In this document: in pieces, positions 63,301-64,000 of the stretch
Numbering within the stretch: position 1 is the first letter of the stretch
Layout: each line of letters begins with the position of its first letter
Origin: Joostella atrarenae
GTDB taxonomy: Bacteria; Bacteroidota; Bacteroidia; Flavobacteriales; Flavobacteriaceae
Reading direction: 5' to 3'
DNA length: 64,000 nucleotides
NCBI RefSeq assembly: GCF_021764745.1
Contig: NZ_JAETXX010000002.1
Location: 1-64,000 of the forward strand
Made by a program: the position numbers and the translations under genes
Notes under the pieces: model-generated
Told to the model about the DNA's origin: nothing
Seen by the model: the letters and a program-made list of their open reading frames with translations, nothing else
Database searches by the model: none

Positions 63301-64000
63301 TTAAAATATCAATAGATTTATATCGCGGTGAGAAAGGTCAAACCATTCTGCAACCGATTTGCTTGTTAAAATTCCGTGGTAAAAATAAAGTCCATTTCTC
63401 AGTCCTTTATCAAATCTTAGAGATTGTTCTAATCCGCCATCTTCACCAATTTTTAATAGATAAGGAGTAAAGATATTACTTAGAGAAACCGAAGCTGTTC
63501 TAGCATATCTTGCAGGAATATTTGGTACAGAGTAATGAATAACACCGTGTTTTGTAAATGTTGGTTTATCGTGTGAAGTTACCTCACTAGTTTCTATACA
63601 TCCGCCCATATCGATACTTACATCAATAATTACAGCTCCTTTTTTCATGTTTTCAACCATGGTTTCAGAAACAACAACAGGAGCTCTATCAATACCTCTT
63701 ACTGCGCCTATAAGAACATCACAACGCTTTAATGCTTTTAATAAATTTTTAGGCTGTAGGGTAGAGGTGTATAACATCCGACCGAGATTATTCTGGATAC
63801 ATCTTAACCTAGTTATGGAGTTGTCGAATATTTTAACGCTAGCTCCAAGTCCAATTGCGGATCTAGCAGCAAATTCACCCACGGTACCAGCACCAATGAT
63901 AACGACGTCAACAGGAGGTACTCCAGTAATATTTCCAAACATTAATCCGTTACCGCTATTCGCATTTGTCATGAGTTCTGCTGCTATTAGGACAGAAGCA
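63301..64000 (-). CDS. ald: Alanine dehydrogenase, 5' part beyond the window
   Basis: The frame is open to the window edge (64000), so only the C-terminal about 233 residues are present; the N-terminus is missing. An internal ATG at 63972 is not the start. Seen: Rossmann motif VVIIGAGTVGEFAARSAIGLGASV (in part), the IFDNS switch, DVLIGAVRG, VIIDVSIDMGGC and the YSVPNIPARYARTAS loop, all typical of alanine dehydrogenase. It reversibly deaminates L-alanine to pyruvate with NAD. It is upstream of the DUF4258 gene, 5 nt apart. Confidence 0.92.
   Translation of the reverse strand, partial: ASVLIAAELMTNANSGNGLMFGNITGVPPVDVVIIGAGTVGEFAARSAIGLGASVKIFDNSITRLRCIQNNLGRMLYTSTLQPKNLLKALKRCDVLIGAVRGIDRAPVVVSETMVENMKKGAVIIDVSIDMGGCIETSEVTSHDKPTFTKHGVIHYSVPNIPARYARTASVSLSNIFTPYLLKIGEDGGLEQSLRFDKGLRNGLYFYHGILTSKSVAEWFDLSHRDINLLIF

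Noticed and set aside
63301-63972. Alanine dehydrogenase starting at the ATG 63972
   Set aside because: The frame is open to the end of the window and the upstream residues (ASVLIAAEL) fit the family, so the gene is cut by the window edge.

Overview
The window is ordinary chromosome of a Bacteroidota bacterium, very probably a Flavobacteriaceae. The evidence is: AT-rich DNA; promoters of the Bacteroidota type (TTG, about 19 nt, TAnnTTTG) and few Shine-Dalgarno sites; SusC-like carboxypeptidase-regulatory plus TonB receptor architecture; many signal peptides that end just before a Gln; and family-typical genes (DUF4834, DUF4136, DUF2807, YfhO, a DHS-like polyamine enzyme, a capnine-type lipid locus). 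There is no insertion sequence, prophage, CRISPR array, tRNA or rRNA operon. The only non-coding RNA recognised is the SRP 4.5S-type RNA.

Layout. 1-5.6 kb: a small membrane protein, a secreted DUF2807 protein, then an M1 aminopeptidase followed by two tandem patatin-like lipases. 5.7-8.6 kb: a sulfatase broken by one in-frame TGA, and a CorA-type channel. 8.9-12.3 kb: a minus-strand operon of an M20D amidohydrolase, a stand-alone glutamate synthase-like flavoprotein and a small membrane protein. 12.5-16.9 kb: UvrD/PcrA helicase, threonylcarbamoyl-AMP synthase and a glycosyltransferase. 17-19.1 kb: glutaminyl cyclase, thioesterase and 2H phosphoesterase. 19.2 kb: SRP RNA. 19.5-28 kb: transaldolase, a thioredoxin-fold lipoprotein, an ABC-F ATPase, an alpha/beta hydrolase, fumarase and small exported proteins. 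28-38.8 kb: a 57-residue membrane protein missed by length cut-offs, a TonB-dependent receptor, an ArsC-family protein, RF2, threonine aldolase, an uncharacterised FMN-barrel-like protein, a YegP-like protein, an OmpA-family protein, a thioredoxin and YbaB.

38.9-48.3 kb holds the most interesting block. A lipoprotein S9 peptidase is followed by a run of four co-directional genes: a CBS-like PLP enzyme, a cupin/JmjC-like protein, an SDR and an alpha-oxoamine synthase. I read this as a sulfonolipid (capnine) locus: CapA-like cysteate synthase, CapB-like cysteate fatty acyltransferase, an SDR that could be the ketone reductase, and a candidate Fe(II)/2-oxoglutarate oxygenase. An MscS channel and a convergent GNAT-type acyltransferase follow; the latter is a possible N-acylation enzyme.

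48.3-56.3 kb: an outer-membrane protein gene, then a surface-polysaccharide group (DUF4834, YfhO, GT4 glycosyltransferase, flippase) and a secreted Ser/Arg-rich protein. 56.6-60.3 kb: a tight polyamine operon (arginine decarboxylase, agmatinase, deoxyhypusine synthase-like protein, small acidic protein), plausibly making putrescine and then homospermidine. 60.5-64 kb: aroB, proline dehydrogenase, a DUF4258 protein and an alanine dehydrogenase that runs off the end of the window.

All functional calls come from reading motifs and architecture by eye; no database search was run.
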